DNA from: Actinostola sp. cb2023
Taxonomy: Eukaryota; Cnidaria; Anthozoa; Actiniaria; Actinostolidae
NCBI GenBank assembly: GCA_033675265.1
Contig: JAUJYZ010000538.1
Location: 1-64,000, forward strand
Length of the DNA stretch: 64,000 nucleotides
Direction: 5' to 3'
Numbering within the stretch: the stretch's first letter is position 1; the number at the start of each line of letters is the position of its first letter. Positions 48,285 to 59,311 of this stretch are shown piece by piece. The position numbers and the translations under genes are program-made. The notes under the pieces are model-generated. The model saw only the letters and a program-made list of their open reading frames with translations, had not been told where the DNA came from and searched no databases.

Positions 48285-50092
48285 GGTGTCCCTTTAATAG
48301 CGGTGTTTCCCTAATAGCGGTGTCCCCTTAATAGCGGTGTCCCCCTAGTAGCGATGTCCCCGTAACAGCGGTGTCCCCCTAACAGCGGTATCCCCCTAAC
48401 AGCGTTGTCCCCTTAATAGCGGTGTGCCCTTAATAGCGGTGTCCTCTAATATGTGTCCCCTAGTTATAACGGTGTCCCCTTAATAGCGTTGTCCCCTAAT
48501 AACGGTGTGCCCTTAATAGCGGTGTCCTCTAATACGTGTCCCCTAGTTATAACGGTGTCCCCTTAATAGAGGTGTCTTCTTAATAGGTGTCCAGTTAATA
48601 GAGGTATCCCCCTAATAGCGCGGTGTCCTATAATATAGGTGTCCCCCTAATAGCGGTGTCCCCCTAATAGCGGTGTCCCCTTAATAGAGAAGTCCCCCTA
48701 ATAGCAGTGTCCCCCTAATAGCGGTGTCCCCTTAATAGAGGTGTCCCCCTAATAGCAGTGTCCCCCTAATAGCGGTGTCCCCCTAATAGCGGTGTCCCCC
48801 TAATATGTGTCCCCTAGTTATAACGGTGTCCCCTTAATAGCGTTGTCCCCTAATAACGGTGTGCCCTTAATAGCGGTGTCCTCTAATATGTGTCCCCTAG
48901 TTATAACGGTGTCCCCTTAATAGAGGTGTCTTCTTAATAGGTGTCCAGTTAATAGAGGTATCCCCTAATAGCGCGGTGTCCTATAAAATGTGTCCCCCTA
49001 ATAGCGGTGTCCCCCTAATAGCGGTGTCCCCTTAATAGAGGTATCCCCCTAATAGCAGTGTCCCCCTAATAGCGGTGTCCCCTTAATAGAGGTGTCCCCC
49101 TAATAGCAGTGTCCCCCTAACCCGGTATCCCCCTAACAGCGTTGTCCCCTTAATAGCGGTGTGCCCTTAATAGCGGTGTCCTCTAATATGTGTCCCCTAG
49201 TTATAACGGTGTCCCCTTAATAGCGTTGTCCCCTAATAACGGTGTGCCCTTAATAGCGGTGTAACGGTGTCCCCTTAATAGAGGTGTCTTCTTAATAGGT
49301 GTCCAGTTAATAGAGGTATCCCCCTAATAGCGCGGTGTCCTATAAAATAGGTGTCCCCCTAATAGCGGTGTCCCCCTAATAGCGGTGTCCCCTTAATAGA
49401 GAAGTCCCCCTAATAGCAGTGTCCCCCTAATAGCGGTGTCCCCTTAATAGAGGTGTCCCCCTAATAGCAGTGTCCCCCTAATAGCGGTGTCCCCCTAATA
49501 GCGGTGTCCCCCTAATATGTGTCCCCTAGTTATAACGGTGTCCCCTTAATAGCGTTGTCCCCTAATAACGGTGTGCCCTTAATAGCGGTGTCCTCTAATA
49601 TGTGTCCCCTAGTTATAACGGTGTCCCCTTAATAGAGGTGTCTTCTTAATAGGTGTCCAGTTAATAGAGGTATCCCCCTAATAGCGCGGTGTCCTATAAA
49701 ATAGGTGTCCCCCTAATAGCGGTGTCCCCCTAATAGCGGTGTCCCCTTAATAGAGGTATCCCCCTAATAGCAGTGTCCCCCTAATAGCGGTGTCCCCTTA
49801 GTAGAGGTGTCCCCCTAATAGCAGTGTCCCCCTAATAGCGGTGTCCCCCTAATAGCGGTGTCCCCCTAATAGCGGTGTCCCCTTAATAGAGGTGTCCCCC
49901 TAATAGCAGTGTCCCCCTAATAGCGGTGTCCAGATAATAGAGGTATCCCCCTAATAGCGCGGTGTCCTATAATAGAGGTGTCTCCTTAATAGAGGTATCC
50001 CCCTAATAGCGCGGTGTCCTATAATAGAGGTGTGTCCAGTTAATAGAGGTATCTCCCTAATAGCGCGGTGTCCTATAATATAGGTGTCCGTG
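48285..50092. repeat. Minisatellite of 16-18-bp GCGGTGTCCCCTAATA units
   Basis: About 1.8 kb is built of GCGGTGTCCCCCTAATA, GAGGTGTCCCCTTAATA and a few further variants. These follow one another in a set order that recurs about every 330-380 bases (for instance the CCCCTAGTTATAACGGTGTC variant near 48460, 48812, 49196 and 49526), a higher-order structure. A related sequence stands just left, at 47862-47922 (CCCCTTAATAGAGGTTGAAC). Confidence 0.9.
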
Positions 50093-50201
50093 ACTGACGT
50101 CAGATGATATCGGGCGAAAGTCTTCCGTTTCTACGTCGGCAAGACAAACAAAAATAGTACAATATAATGAATATTACACATGTATTGGGAATGTTTAAAT
50201 A

Positions 50202-50389
50202 CAGTCGAACCTCCCGTAAACGACCACCCAAAATGTCAAGCTTTGTGGTCGCTTACAAAAAGCGGTCGCTTACGAAAGGTTCCAACTCTAGAGATTTGAC
50301 TTGGAACTGAACTTTTGGTATTTTGGAGAACTAGTCGCTTACGAGAGGTGGTCGCTTACGAGAGTGGTCGCAATCGGAGGTTCAAACTG
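50202..50389. mobile_element. TIR element flanked by TA, 188 bp
   Basis: CAGTCGAACCTCCCGTAAAC against ...GGAGGTTCAAACTG, with TA on both sides (50200-50201, 50390-50391). The interior holds GTGGTCGCTTAC/GTAAACGACCAC repeats in both orientations. It fits a Tc1/mariner-type MITE. Confidence 0.75.
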
Positions 50390-50404
50390 TATGCTAAAAA
50401 GGAA

Positions 50405-50515
50405 AGCAATTGTCTTCGTGGCTCAGTGGTTAGGTATAGGGGAACGGTAGTGTTAGGCATTGAAATGATCGTTTGTCAAATCTGCGGGCGGGTACGAAAC
50501 CCTCACAGCTGAGGA
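50405..50515 (+). ncRNA. tRNA-derived SINE
   Basis: TGGCTCAGTGG (50419-50429) is a perfect RNA polymerase III box A. GGTACGAAACC (50491-50501) is a near box B. The spacing of about 60 bases and the absence of acceptor-stem pairing point to a SINE rather than a tRNA gene. Confidence 0.6.
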
Positions 50516-50662
50516 GACTGAGCCTACAAGTTTACCGGCTACATTACATATCTATCTAATCTAACCTCTCTTTTCTATTGTTAGTATGCGATATAATACT
50601 AAGGTATCCTTACATCAGGACATACAGTGATATAATCTATCTCTATCATTGTGTAATGGTAA

Positions 50663-51004
50663 TAGGCGACTTGCATAGACCGAATGCAATCATGGCGTCC
50701 AATTTCAATTGCTATTGTTCTGGACTGACTGGCCTCTCATTCAGGGTGAAAATTCTTTTTGTGTTTCCACATGAACACGAGGCTAGTCAGTCCAGAACAA
50801 TGGCAATTGAAATTGGACGCCATTATTGCATTCAGTCTATGATGACGTTTTACTACAACTACCAGAATGCTTTGGGAATTTTCTTTCTTATTCAGATTTT
50901 CATTCCCTCGTGAGAATAGTAAGACAATTGGTGCTAATTATCTAACAAAAGAGGCAAAGCATTCTGGTACTTGTAGTATATGACGTCATCATACAAGTCG
51001 CCTG
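50663..51004. mobile_element. MITE, family C, third copy, carrying a nested insert
   Basis: AGGCGACTTGCAT opens and ATGATGACG resumes the family C sequence after an insert at 50676-50839. The end TGACGTCATCATACAAGTCG closes it. It confirms the family consensus of 4280-4471. Confidence 0.8.
50676..50839. mobile_element. Hairpin element nested in family C MITE
   Basis: TAGACCGAATGCAATCATGG and CGTCCAATTTCAATTGC are inverted as GCAATTGAAATTGGACG and CCATTATTGCATTCAGTCTA. The insertion divides the conserved GCATGATG of the host MITE and leaves an extra AT. Confidence 0.75.
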
Positions 51005-51235
51005 TTGTTCTACGTCTTATTTGCTCGTGTTAACTTGAAGAGCGCCAAAGTAATATCGATGCACGTCTTGGATTTTGTTGACCCACTCCACGGCGAAGCC
51101 TTTTTGGTCTTCCAAATAGTATGTTTTGATTGGCTGAACGAACAAATAAAATATAATTAGTCTAAGGTAACTAGAACACATTGTGATTGGAGTGACATAA
51201 TGTGACAGACAGACGGACAGCAGACAGACAGACAG

Positions 51236-51780
51236 ACAGTGAGTACGCCAGTCAATCAATCAATCAGTAAATCAGTCAGCCCATCAATCAGTCAGTCAGA
51301 TATGCAGTCAGTCAATCAGTCGGCCAATCAATCAGTCAGTCAGCCATCAATCAGTCAGTCAGTCAATCTGTCAGTCAATTGTCAGTCAATCAGTCATTCA
51401 GTCAGTCATGCAGTCAGTCTTGCAGTCTGTCGATCAGTCAGTCAATCAGTCAGTACAGTCAGTCAATCTGTCAATCAGCCAGTCATGCAGTCAGTAGTCA
51501 GTCAGTCAATCTGTCAATCAGCCAGTCAATATGTCATGCAGTCAGTCGTGCAGTCTGTCAATCAGTCAGTCAATCATTCAGTTAGTCAATCAGTCAGTAC
51601 AGTCAGTCAGTCAGTCAATCTGTCAATCAGCCACTCATGCAGTCATTCATTCATGCAGTCAGTCGTGCAGTCTGTCAATCAGTCAGTCAATCATTCAGTC
51701 AATCAATAAGTCGGTCAGCAAATCAATCAGTTCGTCCATCAGTCCATCAGTCATGTACTTATTCGTTCATTCGTTCAGTT
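51236..51780. repeat. CAGTCAATCAGTCAGT-rich low-complexity tract
   Basis: About 540 bases are variants of CAGTCAGTCAAT(C/T)AGTCA with local longer periods. Stop-free frames of Ser-Gln-Ser-Val repeats across it follow from the motif. Confidence 0.85.
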
Positions 51781-52079
51781 AGCCAGGGTGATATAACGTC
51801 TTGGTAACTTACAGTGTGGACGAAGAACACTTTGAAACTCTTAGCCTCAGCCCTCAGTTCCTTAGTCCTGTACGAAAATCATTAAATAGAAATTATAAGA
51901 GAACAGTCTACCGATGGCTAACATCGTTGGTGTGTACTCACCATGGTATTTGTCCTTTGAGGACCATGGCTGCCGTATCAACATAATATAAATGAGGTCC
52001 TTCTGTCAGAATCATTTGACGTCGCTTCGCAAAAAGACCCTAGAACAAAATGTGAGTTAGTGAAGCAACTCCTCACATC

Positions 52080-52885
52080 ACTAGTATTCCTGACACCAGC
52101 AGTACTCTCTCCCGACACCACTAGTCTATTACTCCTGACACCACTAATACTCCTGACACCACTAGTACTCCTGACACCACTAGTACTCCTGACACCACTA
52201 GTACTCCTGACACCACTAGTACTCCTGACACCACTAGTATTTCTGACACCACTAGTACTCCTGACGCTACCAGTACTCCTGACACCTCTAGTACTCCTGA
52301 CACCACCAGTACTCCCGACACTAGTCTAGTACTCCTGACACCACTAGTACTCCTGACACCTCTAGTACTCCTGACACCTCTAGTACTCCTGACACCACCA
52401 GTGCTCCCGACACCACTAGTCTAGTAGTCCTGACACCACCAGTACTCCCGACACCACTAGTCTAGTACTCCTGACACCACTAGTACTCCTGACACCACCA
52501 GTACTCCCGACACCACTAGTACTCCTGACACCACTAGTACTCCTGACACCACTAGTACTCCTGACACCACTAATACTCCTGACACCACTAGTACTCCTGA
52601 CACCACTAGTACTCCTGACACCACCAGTACTCCCGACACCACTAGTCTAGTAGTCCTGACACCACCAGTACTCCCGACACCACTAGTATAGTACTCCTGA
52701 CACCACTAGTACTCCTGACACCACCAGTACTCCCGACACCACTAGTACTCCTGACACCACTAGTACTCCTGACACCACTAGTACTCCTGACACCACTAAT
52801 ACTCCTGACACCACTAGTACTCCTGACACCACTAGTACTCCTGACACCACTAGTACTCCTGACACCACTAGTACTCCTGACACTA
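52080..52885. repeat. 18-bp minisatellite CTCCTGACACCACTAGTA, left part
   Basis: The unit repeats about 45 times, with slightly longer spacers (CCAGTACTCCCGACACCACTAGTCTAGTA). Since 18 is a multiple of three, long open frames run through it on both strands. It continues at 55557-58145 beyond a retrotransposon. Confidence 0.95.
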
Positions 52886-52895
52886 CTAGCAACAA

Positions 52896-53931
52896 CCTAT
52901 TAGCAAACTGTCAATCGGGATTTCGCTCTCTCGACAGTACCCTCACTGCGTTGCTCGAAGCTACGAATGATTGGAGTGTAAATATTGACAAAGGTTTTCT
53001 CAACGGAGTAATTTTTATAGACTTGAGGAAGGCCTTTGACACTATTGATCACAAAATTATCATACATAAGCTTAGTAGCTATGGGGTCGACTCTTCTACT
53101 CTAAAGTGGGTTTGAGTCTTATTTAGAAAATAGAAACCAAAAATGTAGCGTGAACGGCCATTTATCTAGCAATAGTAGAGTAACTTGCGGGGTTCCACAA
53201 GGGTCCATACTTGGACCTTTACTATTCTTGATATACATTAACGATCTCCCCAATTGTCTAGCTGAAGGTTTCCCTAGAATGTACGCAGATGACACCAGTA
53301 TTAGTTTTGTTGCCTCAAGTCAGAACGACCTCCAACAAACAATTGATAAGGAGCTCGAAAATGTCGACATCTGGTTGAAGTCAAACAAACTATTAAGTCT
53401 TAACGTAGCGAAGCGGACAGAGTTTATGGTTGTTGGCTCGCGCCAAAAACTACAAACCGAAAACGATTCTTCGATCGATATCCATATAAATGGGGAACAA
53501 ATTAATGAGGTAGAAAGTACTAAATAAGTCTCTTGGGGTGTTTATAGATAAAAATTTATCCTGGAAGAAACATATCGATGAGATCTCTAAAAAGATTTCG
53601 GCTGGCATTGGAGCTCTCAAGCGTGCCAGGTCCTCCATTTCCAGGGATACTGCAATTAAAATCTATAAAGCCCTTATTGAGCCCTACTTTTATTACTGTA
53701 GCTCAGTTTGGGATTGTCTAACTCAGCAATCAAGTGACAAACTTCAAAAACTCCAGAATCGTGCAGCTAGAGTGATAACAGTTTCTAGCTACGACACAAG
53801 TTCTAAATTGTTACTTGAAATGCTTGGTTGGAATAAATTATCTATAGATCGGAAGAAACAAAAAGTTATTACGGTGTACAGAGCCATTAATAATTATGCA
53901 CCGCCATACTTAAAAGATATGTTCATTCCCA
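52896..53931 (+). pseudogene. Non-LTR retrotransposon reverse transcriptase, 5' truncated, first part
   Basis: The sequence enters a reverse transcriptase domain in mid-course (a QSGFRSLDSTLTALL block, then FIDLRKAFDTIDH), continues GVPQGSILGPLLFLIYINDL and YADDTS (catalytic), and then the C-terminal region used by CR1/L2-like or jockey-like elements (LLSLNVAKRTEFM, SWKKHID). One-base frameshifts lie near 53112 and 53526. No endonuclease domain or 5' part is present. At 53931 the coding sequence is cut by another element and resumes at 55222. Confidence 0.85.
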
Positions 53932-55221
53932 GCAGATGGGCATTTTGTCTGCGCATGCGTGAAATGCCAACATGAACACAAAGACCCTCTGACACGCGCA
54001 TATATATATCCCGCGCCATCCCGCGCTAATTTAAATACCAGGAATAACAAACAAGATGGCGAAGTTCTTTCTCCTATATTTATTTATTAACTTGTCTATA
54101 TGAACATATGCAACTCTAATTAGATGGATTCTATTTTATCAATGCTGAAGGCATGCTGCAGTTGTCATAACCAGTATTTACGATGTATTATGAGTTGCAT
54201 ATTGCAAGGTGAGGGAGGTCCAGACATGACAAGCTGAACTGATTATGGCTGCCTTCTTCGCCGTATACATGCACTTTGAACATTCATAGCAGGAGCTATG
54301 CATTTTTTGAAAGTCATTTCTTGTGATGAATGGAATGACTATTGAATAATCTTCGCCTCCGTAACATTAAGCAGCTTGGGGGTCGGTAGAAATCGAAAGA
54401 TAATTTGACTTGAATGCTTGGAGTCCACATTTCTGCTCGTCGCGAGTCCCGTAAATGGTAAGCAAAACTATTGCAATGCAAAACAGTGGAAACAAGTTTT
54501 AATTTTCTTAACAACTATTTTTTCTGCAAAGTCTGTTCTCTCATTTATACTTTCAAAGACTTAGAATAAGGAAATAGACGAAGATATGATAGAACCATGG
54601 CTTCGAGAAGTAACAAAACATCAATTCCGCCATTACACCGAGTATAGGGTGAGAAGAATATATTAAATCTGACAGCTATGCATTTTTTTAAGCCCCATTC
54701 TCTATAAAAACTGAAAATATATAAAGGAATGAATGCTGTGGTAATTATCTCCAACTTGGGGGTCGGTAAAAATTTCAAGAAATATCTCGTTAAAGTTCGA
54801 CCTAAATTGAACACTTCTACATATTCACCGGGCCATAGCTCGAAATCGCGTCCACCTGAAAGACCATTTCATTAAAATTCTAAAAGTTTACTTTCATCAG
54901 AGTTACCAAGCGTTAATCCAGTGCTGTAGAATACTTGATTGAAGAAATAATTAACGCTGAACATCCAACTCCAAACACCACAGTCGCATTTCAATGTAAA
55001 ATATCTCGCCATCAAAAGAAATAACAGCGGCCAAAGATATACCCAGGGGAAGATGTGTTTATCGTCTTTAAAAATGCGTAAATTTTCATGACGTTTAAAC
55101 TTTAGAAACGCGTAGATCTCCTACAAAATATCCTTAAAATGAGCTATCGAGCTGGAAAATGGTTCAGACGTCACTGGTCAATGCTGTGTTGGCGCATGCG
55201 CAGACAAAATACCCATATGCT
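53932..55221. mobile_element. 1.3-kb TIR element inserted in the retrotransposon
   Basis: The left end GCAGATGGGCATTTTGTCTG (then CGCATGCG) and the right end CGCATGCGCAGACAAAATAC (then CCATATGC) are inverted. TTCATTCCCA flanks both sides (53922-53931, 55222-55231), a 9-10-base target duplication as made by Mutator-like transposases. There is no coding frame; GCTTGGGGGTCGGTA-type phrases recur inside (54372, 54757). Confidence 0.8.
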
Positions 55222-55443
55222 TTCATTCCCAGAAAGAGTACATACAACCTAAGAGACTTTGAAAATAAACTCGAAATTCCCAAACCTAGAACTGATTACC
55301 TTAAGCGGAGCTTTAGCTACAATGGTGCAGTTCTGTGGAATGACCTACCCAAAGAATTGAGACTCTCAAAATCCCTTTCTCATTTTAAAAAGGAAACTGA
55401 GAATTTCTTTTCTAAATCAGACTCCCACACGGCAAACATGTAA
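55222..55443 (+). pseudogene. Non-LTR retrotransposon, C-terminal part
   Basis: The frame YNLRDFENKLEIPKPRTDYL then SYNGAVLWNDLPKELR is the usual C-terminus of this class of retrotransposon and follows directly on the sequence cut at 53931. It stops at 55441-55443. The 3' flank to 55556 ends in a TGTC-repeat tail, as in CR1/L2-like elements. Confidence 0.8.
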
Positions 55444-55556
55444 AACAGTTTTATTTTTAGATAATTATATATTAACTATATTTTAAATTATTGTATATTA
55501 TTCTAAACTTATGTTTCTTACCGTGATTAAATAAAATTTTGTCTGTCTGTCTGTCT

Positions 55557-58145
55557 GTACTCCTGACACCACTAGTACTCCTGACACCTCTAGTACTCCT
55601 GACACCTCTAGTACTCCTGACACCATCAGTACTCCCGACACCACTAGTCTAGTACTCCTGACACCACTAGTACTCCTGACACCTCTAGTACTCCTGACAC
55701 CTCTAGTACTCCTGACACCACCAGTACTCCCGACACCACTAGTCTAGTACTCCTGACACTACTAGTACTCCTGACACCACTAGTACTCCTGACACCACTA
55801 GTACTCCTGACACCACTATAGTAGTCTCCTGACACCACTAGTACTCCTGACACCACTAGTACTCCTGACACCACTAGTATTCCTGACACCACTAGTACTC
55901 CTGACACCACTAGTACTCCTGACACCACTAGTATTCCTGACACCACTAGTATTCCTGACACCACTAGTACTCCTGACACCACTACTACTCCTGACACCAC
56001 TAGTACTACTGACACCACTAGTAGTCCTGACACCACTAGTACTACTGACACCACTAGTACTCCTGACACCACTAGTACTCCTGACATCACTAGTACTCCT
56101 GACGCCACTAGTACTCCTGACACCACTAGTACTCCTGACACTACTAGTAGTCTCCTGACACCACTAGTACTCCTGACACCACTAGTACTCCTGACACCAC
56201 TAGTAGTCTCCTGACACCACTAGTACTCCTGACACCACTAGTACTCCCGACACCACTAGTAGTCTCCTTGCACCACTAGTACTCCTGACACCACTAGCAT
56301 TCCTGACACCACTAGTACTCCTGACACCACTAGTACTCCTGACACCACTAGTATTCCTGACACCACTAGTATTCCTGACACCACTAGTACTCCTGACACC
56401 ACTACTACTCCTGACACCACTAGTACTACTGACACCACTAGTACTCCTGACACCACTAGTACTCCTGACACCACTAGTACTCCTGACACCACTAGTACTC
56501 CTGACATCACTAGTACTCCTGACGCCACTAGTACTCCTGACACCACTAGTACTCCTGACACTACTAGTACTCCTGACACCACTAGTAGTCTCCTGACACC
56601 ACTAGTACTCCTGACACCACTAGTACTCCTGACACTACTAGTAGTCTCCTGACACCACTAGTACTCCTGACACCACTAGTACTCCTGACACCACTAGTAG
56701 TCTCCTGACACCACTAGTACTCCTGACACCACTAGTACTCCTGACTCCACTAGTACTCCTGACACCACTAGTACTCCTGACACCACTAGTACTCCTGACA
56801 CCACTAGTACTCCTGACGCCACTAGTACTCCTGACACCACTAGTAGTCTTCTGACACCACTAGTACTCCTGACACCACTAGTACTCCTGACACCAATAGT
56901 AGTCTCCTGACTCCACCAGTATTCCTGACACCACTAGTACTCCTGACACCACTAGTACTCCTGACACCACTTGTACTCCTGACACCACTAGTAGTCTCCT
57001 GACACCACCAGTACTCCTGACGCCACTAGTATTCCTGACACCACTAGTAATCCTGACACCACTAGTAATCCTGACACCACTAGTATTCCTGACACCACTA
57101 GTAATCCTGACACCACTAGTACACTAGTACTCCTGACACCACTAGTATTCCTGACACCACTAGTATTCCTGACACCACTAGTACTCCTGACACCACTAGT
57201 ACTCCTGACACCACTAGTACTCCTGACACCACTAGTACTCCTGTACACCACTAGTACTCCTGAAGCCACTAGTAGTCCTGACGCCACTAGTACTCCTGAC
57301 ACCACTAGTACTTCTAACACCACTAGTACTTCTGACACCACTAGTACTCCTGACACCACTAGTAGTCTCCTGAAACCACTAGTACTCCTGACACCACTAG
57401 TACTCCTGACACCACTAGTACTACTGACACCACTAGTACTCCTGACACTACTAGTAGTCTCCTGACACCACTAGTACTCCTGACACCACTAGTATACCTG
57501 ACACCACTAGTACTACTGACACCACTAGTACTCCTGACACCACTTGTAGTCTCCTGACACCACCAGTACTCCTGACGCCACTAGTACTACTGACGCCACT
57601 AGTACTCCTGACACCACTACTACTCCTGTCGCCACCAGTACTCCTGACTCCACTAGTACTCCTTACACCACTAGTACTCCTGACACCACTAGTAGTCTCC
57701 TGACACCACTAGTACTCCTGACACAACTAGTATTCCTGACACCACTAGTACTCCTGACTGCACTAGTATTCCTGACACCACTAGTATTCCTGACGTCACC
57801 AGTACTCCTGACGCCACTAGTACTCCTGACACCACTAGTATTCCTGACACCACTAGTACTCCTGATGCTACCAGTACTCCTGACGCCACTAGTACTCCTG
57901 ACACCACTAGTACTCCTGACACCACTAGTACTCCTGACACCACTAGTACTCCTGACGCCACTAGTACTCCTGACGCCACTCCTGATACAACTAGTACTCG
58001 TGACACCACTAGTACTCGTGATACCACTTGTACTCCTGACACCACTAGTACTCCTGACACCACTAGTACTCCTGACACCACTAGTACTCCTGATCCACTA
58101 GTACTCCTGACGCTATTAGTACTCCTGACGCCACTAGTACTCATA
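55557..58145. repeat. 18-bp minisatellite, right part
   Basis: The array of CTCCTGACACCACTAGTA resumes for 2.6 kb. A spacer variant (ACTAGTAGTCTCCTGACACC) appears only on this side, and a block of about 310 bases is repeated (55845-56150 against 56270-56570). Every unit carries the palindrome ACTAGT. Confidence 0.95.
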
Positions 58146-58728
58146 CATTACATGTACCTTTCGTTTATCTAAGATTCTCGTCTTGATTACAAGATTGTTT
58201 TCGATGAATGCATGCCTATAGAAACATCAAGTCAAATTGTATTAGCAAACATATAATAAAATGATATTCACTTGGACAGTACACTGAATAAGAGGTGCTT
58301 GCCATTTAACATGACTGACTTTTCTGCCAGCTGATAATAAAACTCAAGTAGCCAGCATCATACAATACAATAAACAATACAATACACTTTATTTTAACTC
58401 GAATTTAAGGTAGCAAATACATGCTAATATCTTCGAGAAAATTAAAATTAAATAAAAAAATAAAAATATATATAAATTGATAAATACATCTCTAATCTAA
58501 GATAAATATTAATTATTATTATATATATATATATACATATCAAGGATTGATACAGACTACATCTATCTTGAAGCCAGGCAACTATTTTGACTCCCACCCT
58601 GACTGAACTGGTGTGTTATATTATTAAAATGCCTCTCAGTCCAGTGATTTGAAAGCGTCCCACAAACATTAGGTTTCAATTGGTAACAAATGAAACCTAC
58701 ATGTATATGTAACATAATAATTTATAAT
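58146..58728. other. Non-genic stretch left of PDK1 exons
   Basis: A/T-rich sequence with short AT repeats near 58515-58545. The PH-domain exons expected next for PDK1 were not found here. Confidence 0.45.
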
Positions 58729-59018
58729 TAGCCACTTTAGAAACGAATGGAGGACTGGGAACAAGTTTTAAGAATTAATCTAATTAAAAAATGAACCCCA
58801 TCACAAGAAAGAGCGTATCAGAATTACATGTAGTAAGTTTTAGGAGTTTGATAGGTAATTTTGGAAAGCTCAGTAACTCATTCAATATCTAACAAAACCT
58901 TTTGAAACTTCGTAATAAGCTAATTGGGATATGCTCTTTCTTGTGATGGTGTTCATTTTTTAATTAGATTAATTATTGAAACTCGTTCCCAGTCCTTCAC
59001 TCATTTCTAAAGTGGCTA
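58729..59018. mobile_element. Hairpin element with TAGCCACTTTAG ends
   Basis: TAGCCACTTTAGAAACGAAT is inverted as the end ...TTTCTAAAGTGGCTA. GGACTGGGAACAAGTTTTAA and ATCACAAGAAAGAGC also pair. A related half-copy is at 16590-16690. Confidence 0.7.
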
Positions 59019-59141
59019 ATGCATAATGTATTTCCTTTTTGCAGGATTCCTGTGGTAAAAGACCATCCTCTCTTTTACAGGGCTCTTTTCTAATAATATT
59101 AATAACACAGGAATCCCAGAGGAATCAATAGTTATGCTCAC

Positions 59142-59311
59142 CATGGTGATTCTGCTTGTTGTTTTGTCAATCGTTCTTCAAATTCTGTTGTTGTAAGTCC
59201 TAAAAAGTTATTTTGTGATGGTTTATCGATGGGTTTGTACTCGTCTGACAGACCAAAGCGTGCCAATAATGAGTCGTCAAAATCATCAACACCATTATCT
59301 GTAACATTGGC
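59142..59311 (-). CDS. PDPK1: PDPK1 exon, linker before PH domain
   Basis: The 170-base exon starts after CACATGTAG and ends in phase 2 before GTGAGC. It codes for an acidic linker and FEERLTKQQAESPW, equivalent to the helix and Pro-Trp that open the PDK1 PH module. The next exon should begin with the last base of a Trp codon. Confidence 0.8.

Noticed and set aside
50405..50515. Working tRNA gene
   Set aside because: Box A is perfect, but the spacing to box B is too long and no acceptor stem pairs.
51239..51782. Ser-Gln-Ser-Val-rich frames
   Set aside because: By-product of the CAGTCAAT simple repeat.
52060..58144. Open frames of LVVSGV or LTPLVL repeats on both strands
   Set aside because: The 18-bp unit is a multiple of three and lacks stops, so both strands are open. 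Composition is that of a minisatellite, not a membrane protein.
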